A stretch of DNA of 64,000 nt, from assembly GCA_948099385.1 (NCBI GenBank), contig CANUEZ040000129.1:620001-684000 (forward strand), in the 5' to 3' direction. The stretch's first letter is position 1. Each line of letters opens with the position of its first letter. Position numbers and translations under genes: made by a program. The stretch comes from Fasciola hepatica (Eukaryota; Platyhelminthes; Trematoda; Plagiorchiida; Fasciolidae). The notes under the pieces were generated by a model, which was given only the letters and a program-made list of their open reading frames with translations, did no database searches and had not been told where the DNA came from. Positions 43,410-54,822 of the stretch are shown in pieces.

Positions 43410-45536
43410 ATGCCAAGAAAAGGATCGAAAACATTGGAATCCGGACAAGAAGTAACACGGCAACTCTCTGGGGAGGTTTCGGGTACATTTGATTCCTTAG
43501 TTAATGCTAGATCGCCTAGTCCTGTCAGTGCTAGTTCATGTGTTAATGAGATCAATATGGATCGCAACGATGTTGATTTACATAGGCTGAGAATACTAGA
43601 CCTAGAAGAAAAGTTACTATCGGCTAGACCACAGGCGCAGGAAGCAGAGAAGAAGTGTACACAGAAAGAGCGAGAGCACGAGACCAGCGACTTTGACACT
43701 TCCGATAGATTAGGGTGCAATAACATAGGGAACCCCATGCCGGGCGCCGACCACATACCACCATCGATCGATTTGCCTAGAGTGGAACTAACGGTTTTCG
43801 ACGGGCGAGCTGAGCAATACTGCAAGTTTGTCAAACAGTTCGAGACATTTGTCGAAAATAAGGTAACCAACACTGGGCAAAGGCTTCTCTACCTTACTCA
43901 CTACTGCCGAGGCCGAGCAAGAGAAGCTATCGACGGGTGCACCATGCTCGACCCAGAACAAGGCTACACCCGAGCAAGAAAGATTCTGAGGGACTTGTTT
44001 GGCCAACCTTTCAAAGTAGCCCGTAACCTGATAGAGGGCGTGATGGCAGAGGCAAAGAGAACCAAGGGCGACGTCTACACCATGGCCGACCTGGTGATCA
44101 AGATGCAGAACTGCTCAATAGCCCTCGACCATTTAGGTTACAGGGCTGACCTAGACGCCATGCACACTTTGGAAGGCATAGTCCGTCACCTCTCTCCCGA
44201 ACTACAGGGTCGGTGGGCGGAAGAAGCAGAACGGATAAGCCGAGGCGACAGAGAAGCCAACTTCGAAGACCTGACTGAATACTTAGACAGGCAAACGAAG
44301 ATAGCTGACAGCAGATTCGGCCGACTCATCCGGCACAGCAACCGAGCAAACAAGCCCGGTACTAGCCAAGCCCAAACCCCTGTACGGGAATATCCAAAGT
44401 ACCAACCTTGGACCAACACACACGTCATTTCCCGAGATGCTACGGCGAAACCAAATTGCAGATCCTGTGGTACTAGCCATGGCCTACCAGAATGCCCCAA
44501 GTTCGGCAACGCCACAATAGACGAACGGTGGGGAATGGCGAGGATGGCAGGAGCATGTTTCATCTGTCTCAACACCACGCACCGGGCAGCAGCCTGTAGA
44601 ACAAGGAATCGATGTGGTTACGAGGGCTGCACGGGCAGACACCATCGGCTGCTGCATCAGGCGAGAGTAACCATATCCGAGGCGATTGCCAAGCCCAGCG
44701 TGATTTGTTCAACTTCACAATCTGCCAGTAAAGCGGTACGTTTAGGCGTAGTGGCCGTGGGAGTAGTGACTCCGACTGGGATAGTCAAGGCGTTGGCTTT
44801 CGTTGATAGTGGATCCGACACCACTTTAGTGAAAGAGCGGTTTGCCGACAAACACCAACTGGCTAAAGGTGCGACGTCGTTAGCAGTGAGCACGGTGGGC
44901 GGAACACAGGTAATGACTGCCGGTAGATTAAGGCTGCAACTCATCTCTCTAGACACTAACGAGGAAATTGAACCAACGGAGGCATTCACGTTAGCGGATC
45001 TCCCCATGCGAGCACCAAGGTCGGTGGACGCAATCTTGACTCGGTGGTCCCACCTGCAGGATGTAACCGTCGTAGACTGGAAAGATGACGAGGTGGATCT
45101 CCTCATCGGATGCGACGTGCCAGAGGCGCATTGGGTGCTTGACCAAAGAGTGGGCGACCGCCAGGCACCTTATGCCGTACGCACGGCTCTGGGATGGATG
45201 TTATACGGTCCGGTAGGGGTACGCGGTTCCGTGAATTACTTATCCACCGAAACGGACCGCATAGAGTATCATCTGCAACGGCTGTATGAAAAGGAGTTTC
45301 ATGACATAGGAGACGAAAGACCGACGTTGTCTCAAGAGGATCACTTCGCTCTACAAACTGTGCGGCAAGGCTCTAGAGGCCTCAAAAAACAGTTCGAGGT
45401 TCCCCTCCCATGGCGCACACCGGTCAACCCGTGGACTGACAACAGAAATTATGTTCTCCAACGATTACTACGACTAAAAGAACGCTTCATTCGAGACCAG
45501 AATCTGTGGGAACGAGACGCGGATTTGATGAAGTGA
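43410..45536 (+). CDS. BEL A gag-protease (708 codons, open)
   Basis: I chose the ATG at 43410 (MPRKGSK) because the same start is kept in B and C; open frame extends upstream only into the LTR. Order: charged N-terminus, DUF1759 capsid-type domain from residue ~122 (LPRVELTVFDGRAEQYCKF), zinc knuckle at ~383-415 (CFICLNTTHRAAACRTRNRC ... CTGRHHRLLH), aspartic protease with DSGSDTTLV at ~466, then pre-RT (DLLIGCDVPEAHWVLDQRVG) to ~residue 700. It ends at a TGA (45534) where C has CGA, so the natural product would continue into RT. The longest intact frame in the window; gag and protease look undamaged. Confidence 0.88.
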   Translation: MPRKGSKTLESGQEVTRQLSGEVSGTFDSLVNARSPSPVSASSCVNEINMDRNDVDLHRLRILDLEEKLLSARPQAQEAEKKCTQKEREHETSDFDTSDRLGCNNIGNPMPGADHIPPSIDLPRVELTVFDGRAEQYCKFVKQFETFVENKVTNTGQRLLYLTHYCRGRAREAIDGCTMLDPEQGYTRARKILRDLFGQPFKVARNLIEGVMAEAKRTKGDVYTMADLVIKMQNCSIALDHLGYRADLDAMHTLEGIVRHLSPELQGRWAEEAERISRGDREANFEDLTEYLDRQTKIADSRFGRLIRHSNRANKPGTSQAQTPVREYPKYQPWTNTHVISRDATAKPNCRSCGTSHGLPECPKFGNATIDERWGMARMAGACFICLNTTHRAAACRTRNRCGYEGCTGRHHRLLHQARVTISEAIAKPSVICSTSQSASKAVRLGVVAVGVVTPTGIVKALAFVDSGSDTTLVKERFADKHQLAKGATSLAVSTVGGTQVMTAGRLRLQLISLDTNEEIEPTEAFTLADLPMRAPRSVDAILTRWSHLQDVTVVDWKDDEVDLLIGCDVPEAHWVLDQRVGDRQAPYAVRTALGWMLYGPVGVRGSVNYLSTETDRIEYHLQRLYEKEFHDIGDERPTLSQEDHFALQTVRQGSRGLKKQFEVPLPWRTPVNPWTDNRNYVLQRLLRLKERFIRDQNLWERDADLMK

Positions 45537-46124
45537 AACGAGGCCCTCGGTTACGTTGAAAAGGTGCCTGTTAACACCGACAGCAAAAGGGGTATCTGGT
45601 ATCTGCCTCACCATCCGGTTATCAACCCCAAGAAACCCAATAAACTGGGCGTGGTTTTTGACTGTGTGGCCAAGTTCCGGGGCAAGTCGTTAAACGATCG
45701 CCTACTACAAGGGCCTGACTGGACCACACCACTGATCGATGTTCTGTGCCGTTTCAGAGTGGGTAAAGTGGCTTTGTCTGCCGACATTAGGGAAATGTTC
45801 CATCAGGTGAAGATTCCGGTAGGAGAACGAGATGCTTTGCGTTTCCTGTGGTGGGAAGGGAGCGACCGGGACAACGCAGTGGTGAATTATAGGATGACCG
45901 TCCACCCCTTCGGAGCCATATCGTCACCATTTTGTGCAAACTACGCCCTCCGAGAATCAGCGAACAAACATGGCGATCTAGTACATCGGACGGTGGTAGA
46001 AAGCGTCAGCAGGAACTTCTACGTCGACGACTACCTTGGGTCATTCGATGATGTGGAATCAGCTCTAGAGCAGTTCAGGGGTCTGACGAGATTGCTGGAA
46101 GAGGGCGGCTTCCGTCTAACTTAA
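45537..46124 (+). pseudogene. BEL A reverse transcriptase
   Basis: Same frame as gag-protease, after the TGA. Contains NPKKPNKLGVVFDCVAKF, VGKVALSADIREMFHQVKI (first aspartate), MTVHPFGAISSPFCANYALR and RNFYVDDYLGSFDDVESAL, so YVDD is intact. It ends at a TAA (46122-46124) within LT-stop-WMSN. Element C has the same stop; B and D have lysine there. Confidence 0.9.
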
Positions 46125-47546
46125 TGGATGTCGAACACTTCAGAAGTGCTGAAGGTCATCCCGTATCACGAAAAGGCCGAAAGGGTCAGAGATTTGGACG
46201 GCTCTCCACTTCCTATCGAGCGCACTTTAGGGATACAATGGGACGCGGAAACGGACGATTTTGTTTTCGAACTGAACGTTCCCGAGCTGCCAGTAACCCG
46301 TCGTGGCATAGTATCTGCCGTCTCAAGTTTGTTCGACCCGCTCGGTTTCGTCTCACCGTGGCTGCTACCCGGAAAGATCTTGCTGCAGTGGCTGTGCCGT
46401 AAGAAAGTTGATTGGGACCAGGCACTGGACCAAGGGGACCGGCTGGACTGGGAAGAATTTCTGAACACCTTGAAGAAATTAGGGGACATAAGAATCCCAC
46501 GATGTTTGACCCCTGGCCATACGACACGGACTGGAGAACTACATGCCTTTTCCGATGCATCCGAAGTCGGTTATGGAGCTGTGGTGTACGGACGATGGTG
46601 CGCAGGAGATGGACAATATACCACGAGGATCCTGTTCGCCAAAGCCCGCGTTGCCCCACTGAAGTCGGTCTCAATCCCACGCCTTGAACTCAGCGCAGCC
46701 GTGTTGGCAGTCAGGGTGGTGCAAGCTGTGAAGAGATGTTTCGATCCCTACATTTGGTCGGTGAGCTTCTGGACGGATTCAACGATAGTACTTTACTATA
46801 TCAACAACGTCCGGAGCCGGTTTAGTACTTTCGTTGCTAACCGGCTCACGATTATCCACGATGAATCAGCCACGCACCAGTGGAGTCATGTCAGGTCTGG
46901 CAATAATCCGGCCGACCTGTGCTTCCGAGGTGCGAACAACTTCAGGCAACTAGACACGTGGACGGGAGGGCCAAACTTCCCGCAATTGCCCAAACAGGAC
47001 TGGCCCGTGTTCGAATTAAAACCCCCTACGGAATTGGAACTGGAGATCAAAGGCGTAGTGATAGCAACCAACGTCGTCGAAGCGTCGTCCATTCTATCGC
47101 GACTGGTCAGGTTTTCTTCCTGGATGAAGACGCTTCGTTCGCTAGTTTGGTTAACCAGGTTCAAGAGAAATTTACTAGTCATGAAAGGGCTACGGCCCTC
47201 AGGTCGGATACGGGTCGGCCCGATAGGTCCCGATGAGCTACAAGCGGCAGAGTATGATATTTTCAGAATGATACAACGCGAGGCTTTCGCCCGAGAACTC
47301 AAGAGGGCGGAAGAAGCGGGGCCGGCCAATAAAGACGTGCCGTCTCCAAGAGGCGAGCTGAAGCGTTTAAACCCCAAACTCATCAACGGACTGCTGCGGG
47401 TGGATGGTAGGCTGACCAACGCCCACCTGAACTTCGACACAAAGTATACTACACTGCTGCCTCCGAGACAACCTGTAGTAGAGCTAATGATTCAACACGT
47501 CCACGCCATGGAGGGACATGCCGGGGAAAGTCACGTGACACAATAA
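46125..47546 (+). pseudogene. BEL A RNase H and integrase N-terminus
   Basis: The 472-codon frame carries LHAFSDASEVGYGAVVYGR, VSIPRLELSAAVLAVRV, VSFWTDSTIVLYYINN and SGNNPADLCFRG: all four RNase H acidic residues are present. It continues through the RNase H/integrase spacer to HVHAMEGHAGESHVT, the start of the integrase zinc-binding region, and stops two codons later at the deletion junction (about 47539). Confidence 0.9.
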
Positions 47547-48198
47547 CATAAACAGGGACGAACTGCAGAATCGAACCGTGGCCTGCGGCATACGATGGCA
47601 TTTCAACCCCCCACAGGCCAGTCACCGAGGCGGCGTATGGGAACGCATGATCCGGTCCGCCAGACGGATATTGCTGTCAGTCATGGAGCAGCAGCCGCCC
47701 GACGACGAGACGCTGAACACCGTCATGACTGAGGTGGAGCGAATCCTGAACAACCGCCCCCTGGTTCCAGTATTGAACGGCGACCCCACCCACCTGGCGC
47801 TCACATCGAACGACTTATTGACGTTAAGGTCGAACGAGGGTTTCCAAGGGCCGGTAAACCTTCGTGGGAGCTACCTCCACGGGTGGAAGCAAGCGAACTA
47901 TCTGGCCAAGGTCTTCTGGAGGCGCTGGCTGCTGGAGTACCTACCGGCTTTACAGACTCGACAGAAGTGGCTGACCAAAACAAGACCATTCAAAGTTGGG
48001 GACGTGGTTATGATCGCCGACGAACGCGCACATTTCAGCGCTTGGTCTTTGGGAGTAGTTACGGAAACCATCAAAAGCACTGACGGAATGATAAGAACGG
48101 TGAAGGTGAAGACAGATAACGGAGTGCTCATTCGTGACATACGCAGTATTAACCTACTCGAGAGCGAAGACGGAGAAGCTGATAACCCTGAGGCCTAG
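47540..48198 (+). pseudogene. BEL A integrase C-terminal part after 410-bp deletion
   Basis: Frame shifts at the deletion junction. From 47545 it reads NINRDELQNRTVACGIRWHF, then HRGGVWERMIRSARRILLSV (third catalytic residue E), LRGSYLHGWKQANYLAKVFW and KTRPFKVGDVVMIADERAHF, ending with the natural stop at 48198. Relative to C, the bases corresponding to 21549-21958 are missing, taking the zinc-binding cysteines and the first two catalytic aspartates. A single shared C at the junction is the only microhomology. Confidence 0.92.
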
Positions 48199-48899
48199 TT
48201 AACCTTTTTTCACGCCAGTAATCGAGGTGGATAAAGAAACACCATATATACCACACAATCTCCGTCAAACACGTTAAGGTGCTCGCGGTCCTTTCGTTGA
48301 CATTACAGAAGGTTCTTTCAGATATGTGGTGATGAATGAGACCCCATTGTACATACCGATACATACACACATGCACGACGCACTCTACATCCCGTAAACC
48401 CATCAAACATGTGACAGTGTTCTTTGTTTGCCTTTTGTTGACGTTACCGGATGCCCCTTGCATATGTGGAAGTAGCGGAGCTTAGGTCACACACACGCCT
48501 ACATTTTACTCGTTTCCTTGCCACACGGTCTTCCGTTGACATTGCAGGAAGTCCTCCTTTGATGTGTAGTCATACCTGTGATTTCCTTGTAACCCCGGCA
48601 CACACACACACGCACACACACACACACACTCAAGCACGTACATCCAGGACCGGACGGCCCTTACGAGGACAACATCTATGTGACCCTTCACGCCCGCCAT
48701 CGGTCATTTGGTCTTGTGGAAGATGTAGACTAGCCTCACGTCTATGTATCCAATGGATTAGGTGCGACCAGTAGTAGAACGTAGACGACGAGCATTAGAC
48801 GCGCGGACTGACAGCAGGGCCTAGGTAGGTAGAAAGAATCAGTACCTTTATACCGAACCTTTGACTTTGCTAAGGATCCAGGAGGATTTTGGTGGGCGG
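48199..48899 (+). promoter_or_regulatory. 3' untranslated region and polypurine tract of BEL A
   Basis: Nearly identical to the C region 20189-20889 (reverse complement), including the (CA)n tract at 48600-48629 and the GTTGAC-containing repeats. It ends in the purine-rich GGAGGATTTTGGTGGGCGG that abuts the 3' LTR and would prime plus-strand synthesis. Confidence 0.7.
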
Positions 48900-49279
48900 T
48901 GTAACAGCCGGTCGTGGAAAATCCCCCTTTTTTCCCTCGCGATTCAGTGTTTTTTCCCAACATCACTCATTTCCATACACTATTGACTTGTCTTTACGAA
49001 CTGGTTGTTTTTCTGGACCAATTGTTGTTTTTTCGCGCCCAGGGAACTACTTTGGCACATCCTTGCTCAGGACCTGCGTGACGCACGTGCTGTCTGCTCA
49101 CACGCTGCCATTCGGTTTCTCGTTGTTGAGTCTTTGTGATCGTATTATTGAGGTTTGTATATTGTTTATGTCATTGTTTATTTTAATAATCTAGTATCGT
49201 AGAATTATCACGGATAATCGCCTTCTGATTTCGGGATCCGTTGCGAATTTGGCTACGCATTGCTCAAACGTTCGTAACA
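48900..49279 (+). repeat. 3' LTR of BEL element A
   Basis: 380 bp, the same length as the 5' LTR. Mismatches cluster near the middle (TTGTCTTTACG against TTTACATTACG; GGGAACTACTT against GAGCGCTATTT). Confidence 0.95.
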
Positions 49280-49284
49280 CAGAC
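49280..49284. repeat. Target-site duplication of BEL A, right copy (CAGAC)
   Basis: Directly follows the TAACA end of the right LTR and is identical to 42983-42987. Confidence 0.92.
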
Positions 49285-49487
49285 CGCTCAGATCAGCTTG
49301 CAACTTATCTCTATCCACCGCAGTGCGGACCTCCCGGCAGACCTTCAGGTCGTCGGCTTACAGTGGTATATTTGATTATACCCTAGATCGGAGATCTTTC
49401 ATAAGGATAGTTAATAACCTGGGCCCGAGTATGGACCCGTTAGTTACAGCGCTGGGAGCCCGACGGCCATCGGATAGCGTTCCGCTT
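49285..49487 (-). pseudogene. CR1-like LINE F, middle of reverse transcriptase
   Basis: This 203-bp island lies between BEL elements A and B. On the minus strand it reads APSAVTNGSILGPRLLTILM, KDLRSRV, a stop, SNIPL, a stop, ADDLKVCREVRTAVDRDKLQ. It is the segment around the catalytic box: SGVPQGSVLGPLLF then FADDLK in relatives, with the F/Y of the box mutated to a stop. It joins in frame with 56222 upward on one side and 42987 downward on the other. Confidence 0.88.
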
Positions 49488-49862
49488 GTAACGAACGTTT
49501 GAGCAATGCGTAGCCAAATTCGCAACGGATCCCGAAATCAAAAGACGATTATCCGTGATATTCTACGATACTAGATTATTACATGAACAATGACATAAAC
49601 AGTAAACAAACCTCGATAATACGATCACAAGGACTCAACAACGAAGAACCGAATAGCAGCGTGTGAGCAAACAGCAAATGCGTCGCGCAGGTCCTGAACA
49701 AGGATGTGCCAAAGTAGCTCCCTGGGCGCGAACAAACAACAATTGGTCGATAGAAGCAACCAGTTCGTAAAGACAAGTCAATAGTGTATGGAAATGAGTG
49801 ATGTTAGAAAAAACACTGAACCGCGAGGGTTGAAGGGGGATTTTCCACGACCGGTTGTTACA
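49488..49862 (-). repeat. 3' LTR of BEL element B
   Basis: About 375 bp, outer edge TGTAACGAACG, inner edge TGTTACA next to the CCGCCCACC polypurine complement. It shares GAACCGCGAG with the C 3' LTR, where both 5' LTRs have GAATCGCGAG. Confidence 0.9.
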
Positions 49863-50574
49863 CCGCCCACCAAAATCCTCCTGGATCCTTAGCAAAGTCA
49901 AAGGTTCGGTATAAAGGTACTGATTCTTTCTACCTACCTAGGCCCTGCTGTCAGTGCGCGCGTCTAATGCTCGTCGTCTACGTTCTACTACTGGTCGCAC
50001 CTGACCCATTGGCTACATAGACGTGAGGCTAGTCTACATCTTCCACGAGACCAATTGACCGATGGTGGGCGTGAAGGGGGCACAAAGACGCTGTCCTTGG
50101 AAAGGCCGTCCTGCCCTGGCTGAATGTGCTTGTGTGAGTGTGTGTGTGTGTATGATGTAATCACCGCTACCTTTACGTATGCGAAGGACGTTTCAGTAAC
50201 GTCAACAAAGGTAAATTCCGAACATCTTCACATGTTTGATAGGGGGTTGCGGGACATAGCGTGCATCGGGTATGTGCGGATGTGCCTGGATGTATAATGG
50301 AACCACAGGTCTGACCACTCCTCAAAGGAGGACTTTCTGCAATGTCAACGAAAGACTGTGTGGCATAAGTGAGTAAATGTAGGCATGCGTGCGTGACCTA
50401 AGCCCCGTTGCTTTTACATGCAATGTTGTGTCGTGTGATGAACTTAGGTTTGGACAACTAACTCCATAGTGCATCGTAAACGCTGAATGAAATTAAACAC
50501 AAATATACTTCAAAGACGGTGGGATGTTGGCTCCTACAAGAGAATGCATGAGGAGTGAATAAATGAATTCAGCT
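49863..50574 (-). promoter_or_regulatory. 3' untranslated region of BEL B
   Basis: The first ~190 bp next to the LTR match C and A closely; the rest is diverged but keeps the same plan: a (GT)n tract at 50136-50152 and two AATGTCAACGAAAG / TAACGTCAACAAAGG units at about 50175-50216 and 50316-50358. Confidence 0.6.
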
Positions 50575-52172
50575 TCATATGGTGTCAGCAGACATAGGTA
50601 TAGCTTGGTCTGTAGCTTCGGCCTCGCCCGCGTCACTGTCACCCTCAAGCAGACATGTTACGTATATCTCGCAATACGTCTCCTTTGTTCGTTCTCACCA
50701 CCACCGTGCGCACGAGGCCACCGATTTTCGTACGACAGTCCTTGATCACTCCAAACGGCCAACCGTCTTTATGTAAGTGGCTCTCCACGAGGATGACCAC
50801 ATCGCCAACTCTGAATGACCTCTGTTTGGAGATCCACTTTTGCCGAAGCTGCAGTGTCGGTAAGTACTCCCTCGTCCATCAATTCCAGAAAGCCTGTACT
50901 AGATGGTTCACTTGTTTCCATCCAACGACGTACACTCCACGCAGGGTTTTCGGTATGGTTACTCCTGCCTTTGACCGGAGTAATAATAGGTCGTTGGGGT
51001 GAGTGCCGGCTCGCCTTCCGGGTCTGGAACGATCGGCACCAGGGGTCTGTTGTTCAATATGCGTTCTACTTCTGTTAGTAAAGTAGTCAGCGTCTCGTCA
51101 TCGAGGGTTTGTTGTGAGGTCGGGGCTGTGAGTATTTTCCTAGCCGATCGTATCAGCCTTTCCCAAACGCCACCTCAATGACTGGCATAAGGTGGATTGA
51201 AGTGCCATTCTATCCCCTTTGCTACGGTCTGGTTTTGTATTTTGGCGGTGTCCAAGCGGCTCCACCATTTCTCTAACTCTTTATGAGCCCCAACGAAGTT
51301 CGAGCCATTGTCGGAGTATATATTCCTGAGGACGCCCCGCCTCGCGATGAACCTTTCAATGGCCATTAGGAATGAATCGGTTGTCATGTTATGCACCACT
51401 TCGAGGTGGACTGCTCTGGATTGTAGGTATGTTATCAGGCAGCCGTACCACTTCTGGGTGCTCCTCTGATGTCGTACAAGTAAAGGGTCAAAGCAGTCTA
51501 CGCCGATTTCCACGAACGGGCACCATCCCGGTTGGACTCTCACGGCTGGAAGGGGGGCATCATATGTTGACCTGCTACAGCTCTCCGGCAACGACAAGTA
51601 ATGCAGTTGCCTATGACTAGCTTGGCGGTCGCTGGTCCTTTGTCACCCAAAATCGTCGGCGTATATTGTTCAATAAGTGATTCAGGCCTGCGTGTCCCTC
51701 TTCCCGATGTACATGATCTATCAGGCATCTCTTTATGTAGTGGTCGCCAGGGATTGTTTTGGGGCGTTTCGTTTCATACTCTAGGCTTGAATTCGTCAGC
51801 CGCCCTCCAACCATCAGTAGTCCGTTGATTCGCATGGGGTTTAGTGCTCGGATACTACTGTGCAAAAGCCTGCTTCCTTTGGTGTTATCATCTGTCCTGG
51901 CTAGCTCGTGGGCCTCGGACGTGAAAGCGTCTAGTTGCAGTAGGTGTAGAACGTCGAGTTCGGCTCGGTTCAGCTCACCCGGTAGTATTGCCCCCACGTT
52001 CAATGTGTTTTGTGATCTTGCGCCTTTCATAATCAATAAGAGTGCTTTGTACCGTGTCCACCAGACCGCGGCTCTTAATATATTTGTCCAGTTGGGGAAT
52101 TGAAACAGTTTCTCTATCAGGCTTACGCTTCCCGTTAAGTTTATAGCCAGTATCAATCTTTTAGTCTCGATA
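50575..52172 (-). pseudogene. BEL B integrase
   Basis: Zinc-binding N-terminus: DHVHREEGHAGLNHLLNNIR, then NCITCRCRR after a frame change. Core: EIGVDCFDPLLV (first aspartate), NIYSDNGSNFVGAH (second), GGVWERLIRSARK (E), with a stop just before GGVWER. C-terminal end: GWKQVNHLVQAFW and QRSFRVGDVVILVES; the last codons run to a stop at about 50575. At least three frame breaks. Confidence 0.85.
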
Positions 52173-52829
52173 TCACCATCGTAAGCCTTGGGTATTAATA
52201 GCGTTGGCCACATCTCTTAAGTTGCCGTTAGGAAGTCCGGTCCCATTGTCCACATCCGTAACCTCTAGTGTTTTCAGGCCCCTTGAGCAGAAGTCGGCCG
52301 GGTTACTGGCGGATTTTACATGGTGCCATTGATCGGTTCTAGTCGACTCGTGGATTATAGTACGTCTGTTGGCCACGAAAGTTTCAAAATGAGTATTAGT
52401 GTTGTTTATGTAATGAAGTACCATGGCTGAGTCCGTCCAAAGGTTTGTTTCCAAGTCTATCCGATCGAAACATCTCCTAATCAGCCCCGCGGCTTCCACG
52501 GCCAGCACTGCTGCCGTCAGTTCCAGCCTTGGAATCGACACCGTTTTCAGTGGAGCCGCTCTCGCCTTTGCGAATAGTATCTGGCTGTGCCGCCCACCAT
52601 TTGCGTCAACCCAGCAGCCGTAGGCAACTATCCCATAGACTACTTCTGATGCATCGGAAAATAAGTGGAGTTGGGCGTCGTTTGTGCACTTGATACCTGT
52701 TAAGCGTCTTTGCATTTTTATCTCCCCAAGTTGCTCCAGGCTGTGCAGCCAGTCGAGCCATCGCTCATCGCCGTCATCCAGGAAAGGTTCGTCCGAACCC
52801 GTCCGTCTTTGGCACAGCGATTGCAGCAA
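52173..52829 (-). pseudogene. BEL B RNase H
   Basis: The 218-codon frame has LHLFSDASEVVYGIVAYGC, VSIPRLELTAAVLAVEA, TNLWTDSAMVLHYINN and SASNPADFCSRG: all four acidic residues are present. Good BEL RNase H, but with no intact RT in front of it. Confidence 0.87.
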
Positions 52830-53027
52830 GCACTTTCCCGGTAGCAGTCATGGCGAAACGAAACCTAGAGGATCATAGAGGCTTGAGACTGATGATAGAA
52901 TTCCTCTCCGTGTGACTGGTCGTTTGGGTAGGTCCAGAGTGAAAATGAATGCTTCCCCTCTGGGTTCCCACTGAAGACCAAGCGTGCGCTCCGTTTGTGA
53001 AGAAGATCCCAAAAGCTCTTTCTTACA

Positions 53028-53606
53028 CTACATTTTCTCGGACTTCGGTATAAAATTGAGCACCTCTCGGCTGTTTGAAGTCCATTTAGTGAGGTTGAAT
53101 CCTCCGGCATTTAGAGTGGCGATCAGTTCTGCCATATAAAGAATAGCAGTATTTGGGTCGTCAGAGGAGCACAGAAAATGGTCCACGTAGAAGTGGTCCA
53201 TTGCTCTTCCCAGCAAATTCCCGGTGCCGCCGAAATGCTAGAGGGTTTCGCGAAGTGCAAAATTAGCACACAAGGGGGATGAAACCGTCCCAAAGGGGTG
53301 CACGGTCAGCTTGTACTCGTCAGATGCGCAATTTGTGTCGTTCTCAGGCCACCACAGAAGACGGAAGACGTCCTTATCTTTAACGGGCATCTTTACTTGT
53401 AGAAACATTTTACGTATGACCGCAGAGACGGCCAATCTCCCTAGCCGAAAACGACATAAAACCTCGACTAATGGTGGTGTCCAGTCAGGGCCCTTAGTAT
53501 ATGATCGTTGAGAGACACACCCTGACATTTCGCGGCACAGTCGAAAACCACTCTGACCTTCCCCGGTTTCTTTGGGTTCACGACCGAATGATGGGGTAGG
53601 TATCAC
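53028..53606 (-). pseudogene. BEL B reverse transcriptase, YVDD mutated
   Basis: Contains LGRLAVSAVIRKMFLQVKMP (first aspartate position changed to V; C has SADIREMF), YKLTVHPFGTVSSPLCANFA and DHFYVDHFLCSSDDPN (YVDD changed to YVDH). It continues NLTKWTSNSREVLNF, with lysine where A and C have a stop. Frameshifted twice. Confidence 0.85.
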
Positions 53607-54680
53607 CTAAAATTTGCGCTGATAATCGCTGTATCTACTCTTTCCATATAACTCAAGTCGATGTTATGTTGCACGGCTCGCGTGTACTCTATCCTTAATT
53701 GTGGTTCTCGAAGTAGCCTTGTTTTGAGGAAGTATAATCTTTTCAGAACCATTTCTCGGCTGTTTGGCATAGGTTTCATGCTGGGTCTCCACAGGACAGG
53801 AACCTCGAAACGACCTATTACATACTTGACGTTCTCGGCTACCATTTCCAAAGCCCACCTATCTTCTCGTGATGGGGCCTCCCAATCCATGGCCAGGTCG
53901 GCAAATTCAGTGTTGTACAATTGTTGGAATGCCTGTTCGATGTTCGCCGTTTCCACCGAAGTGCAGCTGATTTGGATTTGTTTGCCGCATTTTCCATCTG
54001 TACTACCATATAAAGTCCAATAGAATATGGTGCGTACTGCACGGGATGCTTTGCGGCTTCCTATCCCTTGATCCAGGACCCAATGCGCTTCCGGTACATC
54101 GCAGCCGATCAGCAGATCAATTTCGTTACTCTGCCACTCCTCGGTCGTAATCCCGTCGAGATGCGGCCGCTGAGTCAGAATCGATTGCACTGAATGAGGT
54201 GCTGTCATCGGCAGGTCCTTTACTGTGAATGCTTCTAGAGTTTCTGCTCTATCGTTGCCGACCAAGGAAGCAAGTTGTAGGTGCAGTTTGGTCGACTGGA
54301 TTACTTCGGTGCCACTCACTGTGCCCACTGCTAACGAAGATTGATGCCCTCTGATCCCATATCTCTCTGCGAACTCCTTCCCTACTAGCGTGGTACCCGA
54401 GCCACTATCTATGAAGACCAACTCTTTGACCACCCCAGTTCGGGTCACCACTCCCAAGGCAACTACGCATAAACGTTTTGGATTTTGGCAGATCCTGGCG
54501 TTGAACAAATAACGCGGGGTTTGGTACTCCTCTCGGGTAAGGTTACTCTCGCCTGATGCAGCAGCCGATGGTGTCTGCCCGTGCAGCCCTCGTAACCACA
54601 TTGGTTCCTTGTCCTACAAGCTGCCGCTCGGTGCGTGATGTTGAGACAAATGAAACACGCTCCTGCTATCCTCGCCATTC
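53603..54680 (-). pseudogene. BEL B zinc knuckle, protease and pre-RT (divergent lineage)
   Basis: The zinc knuckle (54678-54540) is still close to A and C: CFICLNITHRAAACRTRNQC. A frame change follows. The protease reads KELVFIDSGSGTTLVGKEF (DSG intact), where C has DSGSDTTLV. Pre-RT reads DLLIGCDVPEAHWVLDQGIG and AVRTIFYWTLYGSTDG. Outside the conserved motifs similarity to A/C is much lower than in gag. Confidence 0.87.
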
Positions 54681-54822
54681 CCCACCGTTCGTCTATTGTG
54701 GCGTTGCCGAACTTGGAGCATTCTGGCAGGCCGTGGCTAGCGCCACAGGATCTGCAATTTTATTGCGCCATGGCGTCGCGTGAAATGGCGTGCGCATTGG
54801 TCCAAGGTTGGTATTTTGGATG

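Larger units (their letters stand above)
42988..49279 (+). mobile_element. Full-length BEL/Pao retrotransposon A in LINE F
   Basis: Two 380-bp LTRs (42988-43367 and 48900-49279) start TGTAACAGCC and end GTTCGTAACA. They differ at about 10 positions by eye (near 97 percent identical). Gag-pol runs from 43410 to 48198 in one frame, broken by a TGA (45534), a TAA (46122) and a 410-bp integrase deletion. A purine-rich GGAGGATTTTGGTGGGCGG precedes the 3' LTR as polypurine tract. The perfect 5-bp duplication and intact LTR ends make this the cleanest insertion in the window. Confidence 0.96.

Noticed and set aside
42983..49284. Possibility that A and B are two halves of one inverted element
   Set aside because: Each has its own pair of LTRs, its own gag-pol and its own target duplication, and LINE sequence separates them.
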